This document shows, in pieces, positions 43,823 to 53,390 of a stretch of 64,000 bases of DNA; within the stretch, counting starts at the first letter, position 1; each line of letters starts with the position of its first letter. The stretch spans positions 1 through 64,000 of the forward strand of contig PAVO01000055.1 of NCBI GenBank assembly GCA_002713215.1. The letters are read 5' to 3'. This stretch comes from Crocinitomicaceae bacterium. Its GTDB lineage: Bacteria > Bacteroidota > Bacteroidia > Flavobacteriales_G > Salibacteraceae. The notes beneath the pieces were generated by a model. It saw nothing but the letters and a program-made list of their open reading frames with translations, was not told the origin of the DNA and ran no database searches. Both the position numbers and the translations under genes were made by a program.

Positions 43823-45160
43823 TTGAATAAGAAAGAACTAAATACCACCTATAAGCTATTTGGTGGAAGCTTGAAAAAGAGCTCCTTTTGGTTGGTTGTA
43901 ATTACTTCTATCGGTTCCTTAATTGCGGGTAGTGGATTTTACTATTCTTATCAAAGTCAAGAAAGTTACAAGTTGAATTTGAAAAAAAGCCAGGAAGATC
44001 GTTTGCTCGCACAAACGGTGCTTCAGATTAGTCTTCAAAGCGAACTTAGTGAAACTGAAAATACAGCAGTTGCTTCTAACTTACAAACACCTGTATCGGT
44101 TAACATAAACTCAGCCGCTTCGAAAAAAAGAACCATTGCCGTACCAACACGATCTAACTCATCCAACTCTGCTGTGCTTCTTGCTGCACAACTGACAGAA
44201 AAAGCTGCTAAAGAACCATTATCCAATACCAATAAACAGACGGTCTCAATAGACAATATGGAGTCGGGAGACATTGCAATTACTGAACACCAGTTGAATG
44301 ACAATATTACGCTAGAAGAGATTAGAACAAAACCGTTATCGTTTTCTTCGACCTATAACAACAGTCTGTTGAATCGAGACAACACGGAGTTTTCGAAACA
44401 AAAATTCTGCAAGCAACTAAAATGGTACATCGGAATTTCGGGAGGTATGGACTCCTACGTTGCGCAAAAGGACTTCTCAAATACAATTGAATCTCATCTT
44501 TCCCTCCTGCATTACAATTTGGAAAACTCCGAACTAATTTCGAGTCAGGTTAAAAACCGGGAACAGTTTAACTTCGGAATTAACGGCGGTGTGCGGCTTT
44601 TTAATCACCTGGACATTGAAGGGGGATTGATCTATCACCAAAACAGTTCAGCGTTTGAAAACATATACCAAAACCTCCTAATGGAAGAATACACCTATAT
44701 TGAATGGGTTCCTACGGGAGAATCCGGTGGTCCAAATGGTCAACCAATCTACGAACCAAAAAATGTGAAGGATTTCTATTATGTATCAAAACAAGACACG
44801 GTTACCACCCAAGCCAACAATTATCAACTTGAAGTTCCCCTGTTGATTCGGTACAATTTCCATTTTAATAAACTATCGATTTATGCCAGCATTGGAAGTT
44901 CTGCCTTGGTTTACAGTGAATATCGGGTAAAAACCCAGCACAAAACAAGTGGATATATTGCAAGCACCACTAAAAGCCAAACCGGCCTCGTTCAATTAAA
45001 TGCACTTGTGGGAGCGGGAATATCTTATCGTGTATTGGGAGGGTTGGAATTAAAGTTTGAACCGTTGTTTAGACCTGTGATTCAATCGAATGATGAGTTT
45101 CTTCCCAACTACAACTCCAATTCAAGCAGTTTTAATGCGGGTGTAACGTATCGATTCTAA
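43823..45160 (+). CDS. outer-membrane beta-barrel protein with N-terminal membrane segment
   Basis: A 445-aa protein. The TTG start has no close ATG alternative. A single hydrophobic segment (about 23-42) serves as signal or anchor. It is followed by a Ser/Thr/Asn-rich linker (about 60-185) and a C-terminal porin-like barrel domain (about 195-445) with alternating strands such as YIGISGGMDSYVA, NFGINGGVRLF and the closing FNAGVTYRF, ending in Phe. It fits the OMP_b-brl family. The cargo or ligand is unknown. It converges with TerC; the stops are 6 bp apart and no clear terminator is seen. Confidence 0.75.
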   Translation: MNKKELNTTYKLFGGSLKKSSFWLVVITSIGSLIAGSGFYYSYQSQESYKLNLKKSQEDRLLAQTVLQISLQSELSETENTAVASNLQTPVSVNINSAASKKRTIAVPTRSNSSNSAVLLAAQLTEKAAKEPLSNTNKQTVSIDNMESGDIAITEHQLNDNITLEEIRTKPLSFSSTYNNSLLNRDNTEFSKQKFCKQLKWYIGISGGMDSYVAQKDFSNTIESHLSLLHYNLENSELISSQVKNREQFNFGINGGVRLFNHLDIEGGLIYHQNSSAFENIYQNLLMEEYTYIEWVPTGESGGPNGQPIYEPKNVKDFYYVSKQDTVTTQANNYQLEVPLLIRYNFHFNKLSIYASIGSSALVYSEYRVKTQHKTSGYIASTTKSQTGLVQLNALVGAGISYRVLGGLELKFEPLFRPVIQSNDEFLPNYNSNSSSFNAGVTYRF

Positions 45161-45166
45161 TTCGAC

Positions 45167-45898
45167 TTATTCCCTGGATTTTACAGGTTTTATTCTCTTG
45201 CTCCGAATATTCATATTGATTAACTCCACCGCCATGGAGAAGAATACAGCGAAGTAGATGTACCCTTTAGGTACGTGCTGACCAGCCGCATCCAATACCA
45301 GCATAAAGCCAATAAGAATTAAAAACGAAAGGGCCAGTATCTCCAATGTTGGGTGATTGCCTATAAACTTCGCAATTTTTCCTGAAAACGCCATCATAAC
45401 AAACATGGCAATAATAACCGCCACAATCATAATTACTTTTTCCTGTGTTAATCCAACAGCAGTCAATATGGAATCAAAGGAAAAAATAACATCCATAACA
45501 ACAATTTGCCCCAGGATAGCTCCAACACTTCTTACCGTTTGTTTGGATTCGTGATGTTCTTCATCACCTTCCATTTTATGATGAATTTCACCTGTACTTT
45601 TGGCTATTAAAAAGAGCCCTCCCACCAACAAAATCAAATCCCGAATACTAACGTCGTGCCCAAGGACACTAAACAGCGGATCTGAAGCTGAAATAATCCA
45701 GGTGATACCAAGCAGTAGAGCAATCCTTAAAAACAATGCGAGAAACAAACCTGTATTTCTTGTTCTGGTTTGCTTTTCTTCGGGTAGTTTATTAGCCAGT
45801 ATAGAGATAAAAATGATATTATCAACTCCAAGTACAATTTCCAAAAACGTTAATGTGGCCAAGGCAACATACGTTTCGGGCTGTAAAAACATTTCCAT
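45167..45898 (-). CDS. TerC family integral membrane protein
   Basis: A 243-aa protein with seven or so TM helices. The conserved TerC signature is visible: FLEIVLGVDNIIFISIL (about 18-34) with the acidic pair that is thought to bind metal, and a repeat of the same motif in the second half (VVMDVIFSFDSILTAVG). TerC-family proteins were first linked to tellurite resistance; recent work links them to manganese export and metalation of secreted enzymes. There is no other ter gene nearby, so manganese handling is the better guess. A KGYIYFAVFFSMAVELINM helix closes the protein. Confidence 0.9.
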   Translation of the reverse strand: MEMFLQPETYVALATLTFLEIVLGVDNIIFISILANKLPEEKQTRTRNTGLFLALFLRIALLLGITWIISASDPLFSVLGHDVSIRDLILLVGGLFLIAKSTGEIHHKMEGDEEHHESKQTVRSVGAILGQIVVMDVIFSFDSILTAVGLTQEKVIMIVAVIIAMFVMMAFSGKIAKFIGNHPTLEILALSFLILIGFMLVLDAAGQHVPKGYIYFAVFFSMAVELINMNIRSKRIKPVKSRE

Positions 45899-45980
45899 GG
45901 TATCGTAGTTTTAATGATGTAATTCTTCCAATAATGAACCTATTATATTCCTATTGGCCAAACTTCGAATTTACAGTTAA

Positions 45981-46907
45981 CTAGTTTATTGCATTCAGGT
46001 CATTTTCCGCCTGAAATTGTTTGTCTTTTACTTTTTCAATGACCAGATTCTGATCGGCAAGCCTTTGCTTTACTGTTTCAGCATGCATATCTGACTTTTC
46101 TTTTTTTAATTCCAAATTTCTAATTTCATGTTCTAAATTGGAGGTTTTGCCCTGCATCTTTTTGTACTCCGACTTTAACTTTTTGTATTCACCTTCCAGG
46201 TTAGAGAGCTTTTGTTTTTCAGTTTCCTGATTTTCCGCACTAGTACCAGAAGAACTTGCAACAGTTAACTTTTGAGCCTCAATTTCAGTCAACTTGCTTT
46301 TTCGGTTAGATTTATTCACTTCCAGCTCCTCTTTTGTTAATTCAATTTCAACTTGGTTTTGCTTAATTTTATTTTCACTTTTATCACTTTCGTTGTAGGT
46401 AGATCGTAGTTCTTTTTCAATTGACTTTAATAGTTTCTGTTCCTGATCCATTTCATCGTCAATTGCATCCAGATACATGGCCAAGCCAAATCGTTTTAAA
46501 TACTTATTCAATTTAATGTCCAATTCGGGATGCGATATAGCCCCAACCGGTACCGAATCAAGATCTATTGCGAAATAACATAAGGTTGCGTTCTCAAGTT
46601 CCCTAACCTCAACAGAAATATTGAATGAATCAGTACCCAGTTCTTTATATACCACCTTTTCAATATTTAGGACGTTCTTAGTTACTGTTACCTCTTTTTT
46701 GGTCTTGGACTCCAGGCGCTTTTCCAATCCTTTAAGAACATCTTTCTGTTTGGCCTGCATTATGTGCAGTGCGTAGTAATTCCTGGTTTTAATCTCGTCA
46801 TGAGACCTCAATTCCTGGCTGAGTGTAATTCCGGATTGAGCCTGAACATAAAAGTGCGAATGAGCCAATAATACGACCACAAAAAATATTCTCATAGCGA
46901 GTAACAT
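45981..46907 (-). CDS. hypothetical exported protein with C-terminal coiled coil
   Basis: A 308-aa protein with a signal peptide (about 1-22, ending VQAQ). The first 140 residues are alpha/beta with no recognised domain. Residues about 155-305 are a long coiled coil with heptad Leu, Lys and Glu (EKELRSTYNESD, LKSEYKKMQGK and so on). Such proteins serve as spacers or scaffolds in the envelope, but no partner is visible here. It stands alone between TerC and the YbaB gene. Confidence 0.7.
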   Translation of the reverse strand: MLLAMRIFFVVVLLAHSHFYVQAQSGITLSQELRSHDEIKTRNYYALHIMQAKQKDVLKGLEKRLESKTKKEVTVTKNVLNIEKVVYKELGTDSFNISVEVRELENATLCYFAIDLDSVPVGAISHPELDIKLNKYLKRFGLAMYLDAIDDEMDQEQKLLKSIEKELRSTYNESDKSENKIKQNQVEIELTKEELEVNKSNRKSKLTEIEAQKLTVASSSGTSAENQETEKQKLSNLEGEYKKLKSEYKKMQGKTSNLEHEIRNLELKKEKSDMHAETVKQRLADQNLVIEKVKDKQFQAENDLNAIN

Positions 46908-47036
46908 AAATACCTGACCAAGTTAGTGCAAATCATCATTTATGGTCTATTGAACTTTGATTGGCTTGGATTTTCGATGTAAAGTAATTGTTCCGTAGTC
47001 GACAGCCTAAATACTGCGGCAGGCTGCTTACTGCTA

Positions 47037-47369
47037 TTACTTAAACATACTACCCAGATTGGGCATTCCCGGAATATTTGGCATGGCATCTTTTGCTACA
47101 GCAGCCATTTCAACCTCATAAATACCCCTCGCCTTTTCCAACGACTCATTGGTAGCAATTTGAATGTGTCTGCATAACTCATCCTGCGCAAATTCCTTGG
47201 CCTCATCGCTTACTATAATCTGCATAACACGACTATTGGCTGTTGATATAACCTTTACAAAATCGCCTGAACTTCCTTCAACGTATACCGAATCCAACCT
47301 AAGTTTAGTTTCTTCTGCTTTTCTCTTAGCCGCTTCCAACTTCTCCTTAAATCCTCCTAACCCTAACAT
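47037..47369 (-). CDS. YbaB/EbfC family nucleoid-associated protein
   Basis: A 110-aa DNA-binding protein of the YbaB/EbfC family. It shows the N-terminal helix LEAAKRKAEETKLRLDS, the central VEGSSGDFVKVISTANSRVMQIIVS beta strands and the C-terminal helix, the normal family length being about 100-110 residues. The protein forms dimers that bind DNA broadly and shape the nucleoid. It follows the large mutase subunit gene with a 3-bp gap, so it is in the same operon. Confidence 0.9.
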   Translation of the reverse strand: MLGLGGFKEKLEAAKRKAEETKLRLDSVYVEGSSGDFVKVISTANSRVMQIIVSDEAKEFAQDELCRHIQIATNESLEKARGIYEVEMAAVAKDAMPNIPGMPNLGSMFK

Positions 47370-47372
47370 GCC

Positions 47373-49523
47373 TTAATCTTTGTATGCTTTAATTAATATA
47401 TCAAGTATTTCTCCTGCCGCTTTAGGGATTTTGGTTCCCGGACCAAATATCCCAGCCACTCCCCGATCAAATAAGAAATCATAATCCTGAGCAGGTATTA
47501 CGCCACCGGCAATTACTAAAATATCTTCCCGGTTAAGCTTCTCCAATTCTTCAATAACTTGAGGGACTAGAGTTTTGTGTCCCCCTGCCAATGAGGAAAC
47601 TCCCAAAATATGAACATCGTTTTCAATTGCCTGTTTAGCAGCTTCTGCTGGTGTCTGGAAGAGCGGGCCTATATCCACGTCAAAACCAATATCGGCAAAC
47701 GAAGTAGCAATAACCTTGGCTCCCCTGTCATGACCATCTTGCCCCATTTTAGCAATCATTATTCTTGGTCTTCTACCATCAAGTTTGGCAAATTCATTCG
47801 CCTTATTTGTGGCTCCATTAAAATCCTGATCCCCCATAACTTCCTTTGAATATACTCCACTTACCGACTGAACACTGGCCTTGTAGCGCCCAAATGATTT
47901 TTCCATGGCATCGGATATCTCACCGAGAGAAGCTCTTTTTCTAGCACACTCAATGGCCACTTCCAATAAGTTTCCTTCACCTGACCTAGCAATTTCTGTT
48001 AGCTTGTTAAGCGCATTTTGTGTTTCCTGCTCATTCCTTTCTGCACGTAATTTTTTAAGGCGTGCAATCTGAGCATTTCTAACCTTGGTGTTTTCTACTT
48101 CTCGTATTTCTAGTTCTTCTTCGCTTGAGGTTTCATAACGATTAACCCCAACAATTACATCCTGATTGGAATCAATTCGGGCTTGTTTCCGTGCGGAGGC
48201 CTCTTCAATTCTTAACTTGGGCAACCCTGTCTCAATAGCCTTTGACATTCCGCCTAATTCTTCAATTTCCTGAATTAACTTCCAGGCCCGATGTGCGATA
48301 TCGTGGGTTAGCTTTTCTACATAATAAGAACCCGCCCAGGGATCTACTACCTTGGTAATATTGGTTTCGGCCTGAATGTATATTTGGGTATTTCGTGCAA
48401 TTCTGGCCGAGAAATCCGTAGGTAAAGCAATGGCCTCATCCAAGGCATTGGTATGCAAAGACTGGGTTCCACCAAGAGCAGCACCCATTCCCTCAATGCA
48501 AGTTCTCGCCACGTTGTTATACGGGTCCTGTTCAGTTAAACTCCAACCGCTGGTCTGGCAATGGGTTCGCAAGGCCAAACTCTTTTCATTCTTAGGATTA
48601 AATTGTTTTACAATTTTAGCCCAAAGCATGCGTGCAGCCCTCATTTTGGCAATTTCCATAAAATGGTTCATTCCAATGGCCCAGAAAAACGAAAGCCTTG
48701 GAGCAAAGCTGTCTATATCTAACCCCGCGTTAATCCCCGCCCGCAAATAATCCAGGCCATCGGCTAAGGTGTAGGCCAATTCAATATCGTTGCTCGCCCC
48801 TGCTTCCTGCATGTGATATCCCGATATGCTTATGGAATTGAATTTGGGCATATTCTTGGACGTGTATTTAAAGATATCCGAAATAATACGCATGGAAGGT
48901 TCGGGTGGATAGATATAGGTATTTCGAACCATGAATTCTTTTAGAATATCGTTTTGAATGGTTCCGGAGAGTTTTTCCTGCTTCACTCCTTGTTCTTCTG
49001 CTGCAACTATATAAAAGGCCAAAATGGGAATTACGGCTCCATTCATGGTCATACTTACAGACATTTTATCGAGGGGAATCTGATCGAACAGAATTTCCAT
49101 ATCCAATATGGAGTCAATGGCAACACCAGCCATTCCAACATCTCCAACAACTCTGGGATGATCCGAATCGTAACCTCTATGAGTAGCCAGATCAAATGCT
49201 ACTGAAAGTCCCTTTTGTCCGGCAGCTAAATTTCTTCTATAAAAGGCATTAGAATCCTCTGCGGTACTAAACCCGGCATACTGTCTGATTGTCCACGCCC
49301 TGGAAGCATACATGCTACTGTAGGGCCCCCGTAAGTACGGTGCCTTACCCGCACCAAAGTCAAGATGATCTAGTCCATCAAGGTCTTCCTTTCCATACAG
49401 ATTTTGTATTGGAATCTGCTCAGGGGAATTCCAATCTTCACCCGAGAATTTTTCCTTCCACTCCTGAGCAGAACGATCTGAGCCTACTGTACTAAATGGT
49501 ATATCTGAAAAATCTGCTCTCAT
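47373..49523 (-). CDS. methylmalonyl-CoA mutase, large (catalytic) subunit
   Basis: A 716-aa B12 enzyme. The N-terminal TIM-barrel substrate domain (residues about 45-560) includes [22 protein letters not shown] and the [24 protein letters not shown] stretch. The C-terminal cobalamin domain (about 580-716) has DGHDRGAKV, the base-off His, and [11 protein letters not shown]. It interconverts (R)-methylmalonyl-CoA and succinyl-CoA with adenosylcobalamin, for propionate use or synthesis. The 4-bp ATGA overlap with the small subunit gene upstream shows translational coupling. Length and motifs are complete. Confidence 0.95.
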   Translation of the reverse strand: MRADFSDIPFSTVGSDRSAQEWKEKFSGEDWNSPEQIPIQNLYGKEDLDGLDHLDFGAGKAPYLRGPYSSMYASRAWTIRQYAGFSTAEDSNAFYRRNLAAGQKGLSVAFDLATHRGYDSDHPRVVGDVGMAGVAIDSILDMEILFDQIPLDKMSVSMTMNGAVIPILAFYIVAAEEQGVKQEKLSGTIQNDILKEFMVRNTYIYPPEPSMRIISDIFKYTSKNMPKFNSISISGYHMQEAGASNDIELAYTLADGLDYLRAGINAGLDIDSFAPRLSFFWAIGMNHFMEIAKMRAARMLWAKIVKQFNPKNEKSLALRTHCQTSGWSLTEQDPYNNVARTCIEGMGAALGGTQSLHTNALDEAIALPTDFSARIARNTQIYIQAETNITKVVDPWAGSYYVEKLTHDIAHRAWKLIQEIEELGGMSKAIETGLPKLRIEEASARKQARIDSNQDVIVGVNRYETSSEEELEIREVENTKVRNAQIARLKKLRAERNEQETQNALNKLTEIARSGEGNLLEVAIECARKRASLGEISDAMEKSFGRYKASVQSVSGVYSKEVMGDQDFNGATNKANEFAKLDGRRPRIMIAKMGQDGHDRGAKVIATSFADIGFDVDIGPLFQTPAEAAKQAIENDVHILGVSSLAGGHKTLVPQVIEELEKLNREDILVIAGGVIPAQDYDFLFDRGVAGIFGPGTKIPKAAGEILDILIKAYKD

Positions 49524-50959
49524 GCTTCCACCTCCTCAATTTCTTTTTCCAATCGCTCTTCTTCCAGCTCACCAACTAACCTCACCAAACTAATGGGCTT
49601 AAATGACTGGATATTGTTGTTTTCCGCCGATTCTACTTCGTTTAATTGATCAAGCATTTTATCATCAGGATTCGGATATAAAGAAACCCCTAAAACCTGC
49701 AATTCATTCGAAGTCAATTTATTCAACTGAAGCTGATGGTCTTCTTTTAACTCACGATCCAGGTTCCCTGATTCCATTAATCCAATGAAACCTCCTTTCT
49801 TTTCAATCTTTCTGAACTTTTCCCAGGCTGCATTTCCCAATTCATTGGTCAAACGATCTATGTAGTAGGAACCTCCTGCCGGATCAATAACCTTATCCAA
49901 ATAAGACTCTTCCTTTAGCATGAGTTGTACATTCCTGGCAATTCTTCTAGAGAATTCACCTCCCCTACTCCAGGCAGTATCGTAGGGCAACACACGAAGG
50001 ATATCGCATCCACCGAGTACGGCAGACATAGCCTGTGTTGTACCTCGCAGCATATTAACGTACGGGTCGTACACCGTACTTAAATATTGAGATGTATGAG
50101 AATGAATAATTATCGATTTGCTACAAGAATACTTGGGATTGTATGTACTAATTAACTTAGCCCATAACATTCTAAAAGCCCGGACCTTTGCAATTTCTAA
50201 AAAGTAATCTCCACCTGATGCCAAGTCAATTTTAAACTGTGCAGAAGCATCGTCAATTGAATATCCATTTTCTAACAGGTATACGACGTATTCATGTGCA
50301 TGAGCCAATGTAAACGCCAATTCGGAAATAGCATTACCTCCAGCGTTATGGTAGTTGTGTCCGCTTACGCTAAATAACTTCGAAGAAGAATAATTCTTTA
50401 GACTGGCTAATGAATCCAACCATACCTGTAGTTCATTCGGTTGATTCCAATTTCCATTTATTGTGGCTGATCCAATGGGATCGTAATTGAAATAAATTTT
50501 GTAATCATTGATTTCATTTCCAAATGCGGCTTGAACTTCCTGAACCTGATCGCTTAACTTGCTATATCTCGAAAACCCAAGGTTTACGTGTTCCGGAAGA
50601 ACTCCTGCAAGCACTTCTTTTGCTACACTTCCGGAAAAAGAAAGTGAGGTCAGGCCCGAGTTTAACATTTTGAGGACTCTGGCGTTATCCGCTTTAACAT
50701 CGTTTGATGTTTCAAACATCTCATCGATAACCCATTCGTTATTGTTCACTTTAGAACCTCGCCTATAGGAACCACTTCCCGGTGACTCATTATCCAAATT
50801 CAGGTCTTCGGAGGTGTACACTGGTTCTACTTCAATTCCTGAGCCATTGACTGAAACCAGACTTTGGTAAGGTTTTCCTTTTAGATCTGTCTCAATTTTC
50901 TGTTTCCACTCTGCCTTGGAAAATCCGGAAAAATCGTCAAACAATTGCTCTTTTGCCAT
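49520..50959 (-). CDS. methylmalonyl-CoA mutase, small subunit
   Basis: The start is taken at the ATG at 50959 ([11 protein letters not shown]). An in-frame TTG lies 7 codons upstream. The about 479-aa protein is homologous to the TIM-barrel part of the large subunit ([44 protein letters not shown]) but has no cobalamin domain and no DxHxxG motif, as expected of the non-catalytic subunit. It forms a heterodimer with the large subunit. A promoter box is at 50978-50985. It is the first gene of the operon small subunit, large subunit, YbaB. Confidence 0.92.
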   Translation of the reverse strand: MAKEQLFDDFSGFSKAEWKQKIETDLKGKPYQSLVSVNGSGIEVEPVYTSEDLNLDNESPGSGSYRRGSKVNNNEWVIDEMFETSNDVKADNARVLKMLNSGLTSLSFSGSVAKEVLAGVLPEHVNLGFSRYSKLSDQVQEVQAAFGNEINDYKIYFNYDPIGSATINGNWNQPNELQVWLDSLASLKNYSSSKLFSVSGHNYHNAGGNAISELAFTLAHAHEYVVYLLENGYSIDDASAQFKIDLASGGDYFLEIAKVRAFRMLWAKLISTYNPKYSCSKSIIIHSHTSQYLSTVYDPYVNMLRGTTQAMSAVLGGCDILRVLPYDTAWSRGGEFSRRIARNVQLMLKEESYLDKVIDPAGGSYYIDRLTNELGNAAWEKFRKIEKKGGFIGLMESGNLDRELKEDHQLQLNKLTSNELQVLGVSLYPNPDDKMLDQLNEVESAENNNIQSFKPISLVRLVGELEEERLEKEIEEVEA

Positions 50960-50977
50960 AGTCAACAAATTAGCCGA

Positions 50978-50985
50978 CAAAAATA
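50978..50985 (-). promoter_or_regulatory. -7 promoter box for the mutase operon
   Basis: TATTTTTG on the minus strand fits TAnnTTTG and lies about 18 nt upstream of the ATG at 50959. It supports the shorter start. Confidence 0.55.
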
Positions 50986-51036
50986 AAGAAATGGATTCCC
51001 TTCGGTTGACTTTATAGCAGCGAATTGTATTTGGAA

Positions 51037-51360
51037 TTACTGCTTGTCCGTTGAATCAACAATAACAAAAATATCTTCATTTTCCTTTTTCATGAAGTAT
51101 TTCTCCCGGGCATAACGCTCCAGGTTGTCATCGTTGGTAAGCAAATCGGTCAGGTCTTTTTGCGTAATATCTATTTGCTCTTTGTAGTATTCCTTGTTTT
51201 CTTCCAACTCGCCTAACTCCTGTTTAATCCGAATGAGGGATATTACATCGTTTTGATCAAAAAAAAGCATATAGGTAAAAAACACCAGTAGTGTAATGGA
51301 ATACTTGTTACGAATCCAGTGAGGGGTTTTAAGCCATATACCTTGAAGCTTTTTCAGCAT
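51037..51360 (-). CDS. septum formation initiator family protein (FtsB/DivIC-like)
   Basis: A 107-aa bitopic membrane protein. A short basic N-terminus is followed by one TM helix (about 22-36, ITLLVFFTYMLFF), then a coiled coil (KQELGELEENKEYYKEQI) and the family motif LERYAREKYFMKKENEDIFVI. Such proteins (FtsB in Gram-negatives, DivIC in Gram-positives) form part of the divisome that activates septal cell-wall synthesis. The gene stands alone; a TAACTTTG promoter box ends 4 nt before the ATG. The length is typical. Confidence 0.88.
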   Translation of the reverse strand: MLKKLQGIWLKTPHWIRNKYSITLLVFFTYMLFFDQNDVISLIRIKQELGELEENKEYYKEQIDITQKDLTDLLTNDDNLERYAREKYFMKKENEDIFVIVDSTDKQ

Positions 51361-51364
51361 TGTG

Positions 51365-51372
51365 CAAAGTTA
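51365..51372 (-). promoter_or_regulatory. -7 box 4 nt before the septum-initiator ATG
   Basis: TAACTTTG on the minus strand, then CACA, then ATG. This is the second of three near-leaderless arrangements in the window. Confidence 0.45.
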
Positions 51373-51505
51373 CAGTATGAGCAACACGAAGAAATGTGTC
51401 CCAATTTATTTATCAGAATAAAGCCGTTGAAAACGAAATCAACGATTTTTCCGGCCAATACTAAATAAAAGCTGATTCAAAGCCTTCCATGAAGAAACTT
51501 AGGGT

Positions 51506-51513
51506 TAATTTTG
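51506..51513 (+). promoter_or_regulatory. -7 promoter box for the cold-shock gene
   Basis: TAATTTTG fits TAnnTTTG and lies 23 bp before the ATG at 51537. No long 5' UTR like that of enterobacterial cspA is visible. Confidence 0.5.
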
Positions 51514-51536
51514 CTACCGTATTATAATTTATCAGA

Positions 51537-51731
51537 ATGAAAAAAGGAACAGTTAAGTTCTTCAATGAAACCAAAGGATTTGGTTTTATTACTGAGGACG
51601 AATCCGGAGAAGAGTACTTTGTACATGTCTCTGGTATTATCGATGAAATTCAAAAGGGTGACACCGTTGAATTCGATTTGAAAGAAGGTAGAAAAGGAAT
51701 GAATGCCGTTGATGTAAAACAGGCAGATTAA
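51537..51731 (+). CDS. cold-shock domain protein (CspA family)
   Basis: A 64-aa single-domain cold-shock protein. It shows GTVKFFNETKGFGFI (RNP1-like) and EYFVHVSGI (RNP2-like), the nucleic-acid-binding surface, and a full five-strand OB fold for its size. It binds single-stranded RNA or DNA and acts as an RNA chaperone. It is a single-gene unit with promoter box at 51506-51513 and a strong terminator at 51754-51788. It converges with the outer-membrane gene at 51794. Confidence 0.95.
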   Translation: MKKGTVKFFNETKGFGFITEDESGEEYFVHVSGIIDEIQKGDTVEFDLKEGRKGMNAVDVKQAD

Positions 51732-51753
51732 TTTATACGAATTCAAATTGTAA

Positions 51754-51788
51754 GGCCCTGTAGACCATGTTTGCAGGGCTTTTTTTTT
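51754..51788 (+). terminator. intrinsic terminator of the cold-shock gene
   Basis: GCCCTG and CAGGGC form the stem, with a loop of 13 nt, followed by nine T. It is 23 bp after the stop codon. Confidence 0.85.
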
Positions 51789-51793
51789 GCCAA

Positions 51794-52564
51794 TTACCAC
51801 GGCAGTACTTTAATTCCCATGGTCCACACTTTGGCCGATGGGGCTGCCCCGCTCTCCCAATAATCGATAAGCCCCAGATTGCCAAATATGTGAAAGTTAC
51901 CATAACCTAAACGCAACGTGGCATGTACCTGCCAGGGGTTTTGATGCATTGGCGATTTTCTTAGAATTTCATTTTTTAAGTTACCATTAATATATACTAC
52001 CTTTTGCTTTCCCGACAAACGATAACTCCCAATTACCCCAAATGCTATGTGATACGAGGTGCTATTTTTAGGAGAGGTATTAAAGGCCAGCAAAAGAGGA
52101 ACAGTTATATGCGCATTCTTCATGTTATTGTTGCAAAAGTTCCATACCGAATCTCTTACTTCAATCATTGAATCATTACGACTATACATGTATGAATTGC
52201 TACGCAGCTGGAAATTATTAAAATCAAAACCCAAGCCGGTTACCACCTTAATTAATTCGCCGTTGATTTGAAAATCGACTTCGAACAGGTTTAATCCGAA
52301 ATAAAATGATCGTCCGTAATCCAACTGCAAGTACTCATATCCACCTGGAGGAACATCAGTCCCATCTTCATACATTAATCCATTTATTCCGATGTCGAAG
52401 CCCTGCCAGTGTTTATTCTTACGATTTCTGAATTCATCGTAACTATCGTAGAACTCAATTTTTTCTTTGTCATCCAGGTCAACATCTCCAGCACCGGGAT
52501 TATCCTGCGCAATCAGACCTGTAACAATAATTGTAAATACCCAAACAATATAATACTTCTTCAT
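51794..52564 (-). CDS. hypothetical outer-membrane beta-barrel-like protein next to the RiPP cluster
   Basis: A 256-aa protein with a signal peptide (about 1-19, ending LIAQ). Its mature part has an acidic head and then alternating beta strands with aromatic ends (GFDIGINGLMYE, YLQLDYGRSFYFGLNL, AHITVPLLLAFNT, LRLGYGNFHIFGNLGL), the pattern of a small outer-membrane barrel; the last residue is Trp. It lies 62 bp after the DUF2063 gene on the same strand and may belong to the RiPP cluster, perhaps as an exporter or receptor part. That link rests on position alone. Confidence 0.6.
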   Translation of the reverse strand: MKKYYIVWVFTIIVTGLIAQDNPGAGDVDLDDKEKIEFYDSYDEFRNRKNKHWQGFDIGINGLMYEDGTDVPPGGYEYLQLDYGRSFYFGLNLFEVDFQINGELIKVVTGLGFDFNNFQLRSNSYMYSRNDSMIEVRDSVWNFCNNNMKNAHITVPLLLAFNTSPKNSTSYHIAFGVIGSYRLSGKQKVVYINGNLKNEILRKSPMHQNPWQVHATLRLGYGNFHIFGNLGLIDYWESGAAPSAKVWTMGIKVLPW

Positions 52565-52625
52565 TTTAACATGGCTTGTGCAAGCAAAAGTAAGAAAGCG
52601 GATGATAAGTCAGGAAATCTTAAGA

Positions 52626-53390
52626 CTACTTCCTGAATCCTAATATTAAATTGCGCTGAATCAATTCGTCAACAATCGGTATCGACTTGTCCACTAATTC
52701 AGATTTAGAAATATCTGTAAGTTTTTTTGATTGGTCGTAAAGAGCGCCCGACAACTGCCCACCGTAATCATTAATATTCATTAAAGCTTCACCAAAAAGT
52801 GGAGACAGTTGAATATACCTGACTTTAAGTTCGTCCAGGTTACGAAATACCGCCAGGTAATAGACACCTTTTAAATCTACCATGTCATCATATTGATTGG
52901 TAAAAACCGGATACGACAATTTTAGAGCTCTTCGGTGAGGGTTTAATACTGCTGTTCCATTCTCGAAATTACCATTATGGGGGGTATCAGCTATTTCAAT
53001 ATCGGGTTCACTGTACAATTCGATTTCAATCCATTCGAAAAGCAATAGATCAGCCAGAAACGGTATCTCCAATTGAACTTGTTTCTCGTGCTCAAGCACA
53101 TAATTCATAAACTCTCTGGGCATTCTCCATACCTGGTAGTTTTGGCAACTATGGCTTGAAAAAAACCGAGCTACCAAGCCCTTCCAGGAGTTTGAAACTA
53201 CCTTTCTGGCAATTGGGAAGGCAGAACTTAAGGTATCGAAAATCACGTTGAAAACCAATCGTCGATAATGAGGAAGTCTCTCTGGTCTTGCCCCGGTAAT
53301 ATCGGTCAGAATACCCGAACGAACGTATTCAGCCAATTCAGATTGAACCCTTTGGGTATCGTTTTTCAATTTTGAAGTTGAGGAGTCCAA
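52626..53390 (-). CDS. DUF2063 protein, HvfC/BufC-type RiPP partner
   Basis: A 254-aa protein. The start is a TTG at 53390, inside the maturase gene (25-bp overlap); no in-frame ATG is near and a stop lies just upstream. The N-terminal half matches DUF2063 (HvfC/BufC): a helical bundle with LAEYVRSGILTDITGARPERLPHYRRLVFNVIFDTL, followed by an FFSSHSCQNYQVW stretch and an acidic beta-rich C-terminus. In known systems this protein binds the precursor leader and the DUF692 enzyme, allowing cysteine modification. The tight overlap with the DUF692 gene supports the same role here. Confidence 0.88.
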   Translation of the reverse strand: MDSSTSKLKNDTQRVQSELAEYVRSGILTDITGARPERLPHYRRLVFNVIFDTLSSAFPIARKVVSNSWKGLVARFFSSHSCQNYQVWRMPREFMNYVLEHEKQVQLEIPFLADLLLFEWIEIELYSEPDIEIADTPHNGNFENGTAVLNPHRRALKLSYPVFTNQYDDMVDLKGVYYLAVFRNLDELKVRYIQLSPLFGEALMNINDYGGQLSGALYDQSKKLTDISKSELVDKSIPIVDELIQRNLILGFRK

